From Hyphomicrobiales bacterium (GTDB lineage: Bacteria > Pseudomonadota > Alphaproteobacteria > Rhizobiales > JACESI01): 64,000 bases of DNA. A model generated the notes under the pieces. The model was not told the origin of the DNA and made no database searches. It saw only the letters and a program-made list of their open reading frames with translations. A program made the translations under genes and the position numbers. Below, one piece after another: positions 61,213 through 64,000 of this stretch. The stretch covers positions 27,547-91,546 of the forward strand of contig JBDWKL010000005.1 of NCBI GenBank assembly GCA_039973685.1, written 5' to 3'. Each line of letters opens with the position of its first letter. Within the stretch, counting starts at the first letter, position 1.

Positions 61213-62214
61213 GTGTCTAAATCGCCTACCAAATCTTCTGAATTTAAAGACGAAGCGAAGCATGAAGAAGTGCGTCAATCGGTAGGGTCTCAATTGCCAA
61301 TGAAATCGGCTAAGACGGTTTTGAGCTCTCTTGAAAGTACGATCAAAAAAGACGTTATTCCAAATTTATACAGTCAGTTTGGTCCTGGTATGATCAGTAG
61401 GAAAAAGCGCAGAACATCGCTTTTGTCGTCTGCTATCCGTGATATTTTGAACGAGCCTTATGAGGCACCTCAATTTGATGCGGATTGGTTTTCGACGCGG
61501 GAAGATTTTGATGATTTGGTTCATTGCTTGCGAAACGATGATGATGCAGGTGCTTTGAATATCCTTGATCGAGTGAGCGAGCGCGGCGCTAATTTTACCG
61601 ACATTGCGTTGGGGATCATTACTGAGGTGATGGTTCTGTTTAATTATCAATGGGAAACGGATGAGATTTCGTTTGTCGATGTTACGCTCGCCTCAAATGT
61701 GGTGAAGCGGATTTTGCGAGATTTTGTCTATAAACATCCCCCGATTATGCCGCCCGCTCATCTATCAAAGATGGCATTGATTACTACCTTGCCGGGTGAA
61801 GATCATAATGTAGGTGCGCAAATCATTGAACACACATTGGCTGGAAGCGGGTGGGTTGCCTCGTCGCATTCGCCGAGTTCGACCCATGATTTATCCGTAA
61901 AAGTACGTAGAGAATGGTTTGCTCTGGTGGGTATTTCCGTTACTGAATCTAGGTTATTGAAGCAGTGTGCTCGCGTTGTGGAGGATGTACGCGCTAACTC
62001 ACAAAACCCCGATGTTATCATCATGGTTGGTGGGCGGGCGATTAGCCAGAACTATGATGAAGCACAATTAATTGGTGCTGATGTGACTGCACTTGATGCC
62101 AAACACGCCTTGTCGATTGCCGCCAAAATTGACCGTGTTCTGCTTGAAATTCCCGAAGTTGACGGTAGCGAAGTCAGGTTGAAAACACAATGGACGAGCG
62201 TGTCCCGCGATTAA
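61213..62214 (+). CDS. aerR: cobalamin-binding photosynthesis regulator AerR/PpaA-like
   Basis: The 333-residue protein has a variable N-terminal region, a helical cap (about residues 85-180) and a B12-binding Rossmann domain (about 185-325). Its LPGEDHNVGAQIIEH carries the His of the D/E-x-H-x-x-G cobalamin motif, followed by FALVGISV and VIIMVGGRAI-like strands. In Rhodobacter, AerR/PpaA senses light through B12 and antagonises CrtJ/PpsR. It starts with GTG. Its last 25 bases overlap the ppsR start, so the two are translationally coupled, the known partner arrangement. Confidence 0.85.
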   Translation: MSKSPTKSSEFKDEAKHEEVRQSVGSQLPMKSAKTVLSSLESTIKKDVIPNLYSQFGPGMISRKKRRTSLLSSAIRDILNEPYEAPQFDADWFSTREDFDDLVHCLRNDDDAGALNILDRVSERGANFTDIALGIITEVMVLFNYQWETDEISFVDVTLASNVVKRILRDFVYKHPPIMPPAHLSKMALITTLPGEDHNVGAQIIEHTLAGSGWVASSHSPSSTHDLSVKVRREWFALVGISVTESRLLKQCARVVEDVRANSQNPDVIIMVGGRAISQNYDEAQLIGADVTALDAKHALSIAAKIDRVLLEIPEVDGSEVRLKTQWTSVSRD

Positions 62215-63608
62215 AGGCACCAAAGTTTACAAAGCCGGATAAGGCATTTGATGGGCTGGGCTCTACTCAGTTGATGGATATCGTTCTTGCGACATCCGAC
62301 CTAACTTTGATCGTTCAACCTAACGGTACAATTGTCGATACAGCGTTTTCCGATGGCAGTATATTCGAAGATATTGGAAAGAGTTGGCTGGGTTCTAAGT
62401 GGCAAGAGACGGTTACAGACGAAACCCGCATTAAGGTCGAGAACCTTCTTGGTGATGAAACCAAGGATGGCCAACTGGCATGGCGGCAAGTAAATCACTT
62501 CACGCAATCGGGCGATGATGTTCCCGTCAACTATGCGATTGTCGGAAAAAATGGCGATGGATTGCTCATTGTCGTTGGACGAAATTTGCAGGAAATAGCG
62601 CAAGAACAACGCCGCTTAATGAATGCCCAGCTTTCTATGGAACGTTCCTACGTGCGTCTTCAATCAAGCGAAATGCGTTACCGCCAAATCTTCCAAATTT
62701 CGAATGAAGCGATGCTTGTTGTTGACGGTCACTCGCTCAAAATTTCAGAAGTGAATATTGCTGCAACACGCCTTTTTGGTGGGGTCGGCACAAAGCTTGA
62801 AGGTCGGAAAATTCGTGATGTTTTGAAAGCATCAAATGTGGATGTTGCCGATGTGTTGATGCAAGCCGCTCTCACGGGTGATCCGGTGAGCGATGTTATG
62901 ATTGTTGATCGCGAAGAGCATAAATTTACAATCAGCACTGCGATGTTGAGAGAAGATAATACACCTTTATTGATCGTTCGCCTTTCGCACACAGATACAA
63001 ACGCGGCCACGATGATTGGTGTTGATGGTGCATCTGATCTAAGCGTTATTCAAACCATGCCTGATGGTTTTGTCATGGTGAATGCTGACGAACGTATCGT
63101 GTCGGCCAACTCTGCGTTTTGCGCGCTATTGCATGTTTCAAATGTAGAGCGTTTGTTGGATGAAAAATTTGATGGTTGGTTTGAGCGGTCTGGTGTTGAT
63201 TGCAATGTGCTGATGACGAACTTGAAGAAATACAACAAAGTTCGCCGCTTCTCGACTAGCTTGCGTGGTGAAACAGGAATGGTTGAGAATGTCGAAATCA
63301 GCGCTGTTGAAGTGTCTAACGGGAAGCTTCCTCTTTATGGGTTTATTGTGCGGCCTGTTGGTATGACAGACAGGCAAACGCCGGCGAATGAGGGATTACT
63401 TCCTCATTCGGCAGAGCAACTAACTGGCCTTGTTGGACATATGTCTTTGAAAGAGGTTGTGCGTGAGACGACTTCTGTGATCGAGCGACTATGCATTGAA
63501 GCCGCCCTTGAGCTAACCGACGATAATCGCGCTTCCGCTGCCCAACTTTTGGGCCTTAGTCGCCAGAGCCTTTATGATAAACTTGGTCGCTATAACAACG
63601 ACGAATAA
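62190..63608 (+). CDS. ppsR: photosynthesis gene repressor PpsR/CrtJ
   Basis: PpsR represses bacteriochlorophyll, carotenoid and light-harvesting genes under oxygen and high light. The 472-residue protein has an N-terminal PAS-like domain (about residues 28-130), a coiled-coil linker (QEQRRLMNAQLSMERSY), a second PAS (MRYRQIFQISNEAMLVV, about 165-270), a third PAS (about 285-390) and a C-terminal Fis-type helix-turn-helix. In that last region IERLCIEAALELT (with the redox Cys before the helix) leads into AAQLLGLSRQSLYDKL. This exact series is diagnostic. It follows aerR by overlap, away from any bch or crt gene here. Confidence 0.92.
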   Translation: MDERVPRLKAPKFTKPDKAFDGLGSTQLMDIVLATSDLTLIVQPNGTIVDTAFSDGSIFEDIGKSWLGSKWQETVTDETRIKVENLLGDETKDGQLAWRQVNHFTQSGDDVPVNYAIVGKNGDGLLIVVGRNLQEIAQEQRRLMNAQLSMERSYVRLQSSEMRYRQIFQISNEAMLVVDGHSLKISEVNIAATRLFGGVGTKLEGRKIRDVLKASNVDVADVLMQAALTGDPVSDVMIVDREEHKFTISTAMLREDNTPLLIVRLSHTDTNAATMIGVDGASDLSVIQTMPDGFVMVNADERIVSANSAFCALLHVSNVERLLDEKFDGWFERSGVDCNVLMTNLKKYNKVRRFSTSLRGETGMVENVEISAVEVSNGKLPLYGFIVRPVGMTDRQTPANEGLLPHSAEQLTGLVGHMSLKEVVRETTSVIERLCIEAALELTDDNRASAAQLLGLSRQSLYDKLGRYNNDE

Positions 63609-63612
63609 GTTG

Positions 63613-63735
63613 TTAAGCCTGCGCAATGGCGGCCCAGATGATCATGCCATGAATTGCGCATAACAGGGTGGCAGCTAGAGCTGCGACGATTATGACAACA
63701 CGCAGTTCTGTTGGAACTTGGGTGTTAAAGGGCAC
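63613..63735 (-). CDS. possible small membrane protein
   Basis: The - strand is open from the cysC stop through this region. A GTG start at 63735 gives about 40 residues with a hydrophobic segment (LRVVIIVAALAATLLCAIHG and a final IIWAAIAQA). A terminator lies between it and cysC, so it would need its own promoter. No family or ribosome site supports it strongly. Confidence 0.25.
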   Translation of the reverse strand: MPFNTQVPTELRVVIIVAALAATLLCAIHGMIIWAAIAQA

Positions 63736-63766
63736 AATGAAAAGCGTGATAACACTGCTTAAAACA

Positions 63767-63808
63767 AAAAAGCGGCCAACTGGTTTGCCCAGTAGCCGCC
63801 TTTTTCTT
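63767..63808. terminator. bidirectional terminator between ppsR and cysC
   Basis: A two-part stem: GCGGC/GCCGC (63772-63776/63795-63799) and, inside it, ACTGG/CCAGT (63779-63783/63789-63793), with AAAAAA before and TTTTT after on the + strand. It can stop both ppsR and cysC transcription. Confidence 0.88.
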
Positions 63809-63822
63809 GATCGCTTTTGGTA

Positions 63823-64000
63823 TCAAATGACCCAGTCACTTAAAAAGCCTCTTAGTGTGAGATATTTAACAATGATCTCTGCTGCTTCTTCTGGTGTTTG
63901 GTCGACCGTGTTGATCGTTATTTCCGGATTATCTGGCGCTTCATAAGGACTATCTATGCCTGTGAAGTTTTTAATTTCACCAGCACGAGCCTTTTTGTAA
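63823..64000 (-). CDS. cysC: adenylylsulfate kinase, C-terminal end (partial)
   Basis: The last 58 residues of an APS kinase: [20 protein letters not shown], then [20 protein letters not shown] and [11 protein letters not shown]. The substrate loop [19 protein letters not shown] is a hallmark of CysC and of the C-terminal half of the fused CysNC. Whether it is stand-alone or CysNC cannot be seen because the gene begins outside the window. It activates sulfate to PAPS. The stop is at 63823-63825, just before the terminator. Confidence 0.9.
   Translation of the reverse strand, partial: YKKARAGEIKNFTGIDSPYEAPDNPEITINTVDQTPEEAAEIIVKYLTLRGFLSDWVI

Noticed and set aside
1..64000. CRISPR arrays, tRNA/rRNA genes, transposases, integrases
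   Set aside because: No regularly spaced repeats, no tRNA T-arm/acceptor patterns in intergenic gaps and no transposase or integrase motifs were seen by eye; a tRNA or small-RNA scan would confirm.

Overview
The window looks like a chromosome segment of a marine-type alphaproteobacterium, most likely of the Hyphomicrobiales (Rhizobiales). The support is the CtrA/ChpT cell-cycle relay, the EipA (DUF1134) envelope protein, ChvI-era style gene order around tol-pal, serC-serA and rpoH-purA, alpha-type SerC, an ALAS-type HemA (C4 pathway) and an AerR/PpaA-PpsR pair. Base composition is moderate (about half GC by eye), so high-GC Rhizobium or Brucella relatives are unlikely; the genus cannot be fixed from sequence alone. 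No rRNA, tRNA, CRISPR array, transposase or prophage was recognised.

Layout. 1-3.6 kb: an AGCS sodium/alanine-type symporter with a UspA protein, a divergent Lrp/AsnC (PutR-like) regulator and a TetR regulator. 3.6-6.4 kb: the thiamine thiazole operon thiO-thiS-thiG-thiE, reading left behind a TPP riboswitch. 6.4-18.7 kb: an ABM-domain monooxygenase with a highly structured leader, then ybgC-tolQ-tolR-tolA-tolB-pal-cpoB (Tol-Pal envelope system), tilS, ftsH and glmM. 19-24 kb: an Omp25-like porin-type barrel protein, serC-serA (serine biosynthesis, with a hairpin-rich serC leader) and rpoH. 24-33 kb: a Pro/Glu-rich single-pass membrane protein, purA, a DMT exporter, rluD, a DUF6476-like protein, a coiled-coil membrane protein, EipA and a YHS-domain protein.

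33-45 kb is a signalling and motility block: chpT, a hybrid cheA carrying its own receiver domain, cheW, cheY, cheB, cheR, then ctrA (opposite strand) divergent from the flagellar export genes fliI-fliJ, a TetR regulator and an MCP receptor. The two CtrA phosphorelay parts, ChpT and CtrA, thus bracket a chemotaxis operon. 45-57.5 kb is mixed metabolism and transport: a Kv-like channel, an amidase, a nucleoside-recognition (Gate) membrane protein divergent from an Lrp regulator, a PqiA-like protein, cysH with a DUF2061 partner, glpD with a GNAT acetyltransferase, an M3 oligopeptidase, a J-domain protein and a YihY/BrkB protein.

57.58-58.76 kb is the most unusual stretch: a 5'-truncated HINT-domain polymorphic-toxin tail, an AT-rich likely immunity gene right behind it, and a perfect 52-bp direct repeat of HINT coding sequence on both sides. 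It looks like an orphan toxin/immunity cassette left by recombination with a larger secreted toxin gene. The right end has RlpA, hemA and, divergent from hemA, an aerR/ppaA-ppsR pair, the redox/light repressor system of anoxygenic phototrophs, although no bch, crt, puf or puh gene is in view. The window closes in the 3' end of an APS kinase gene (cysC or cysNC).
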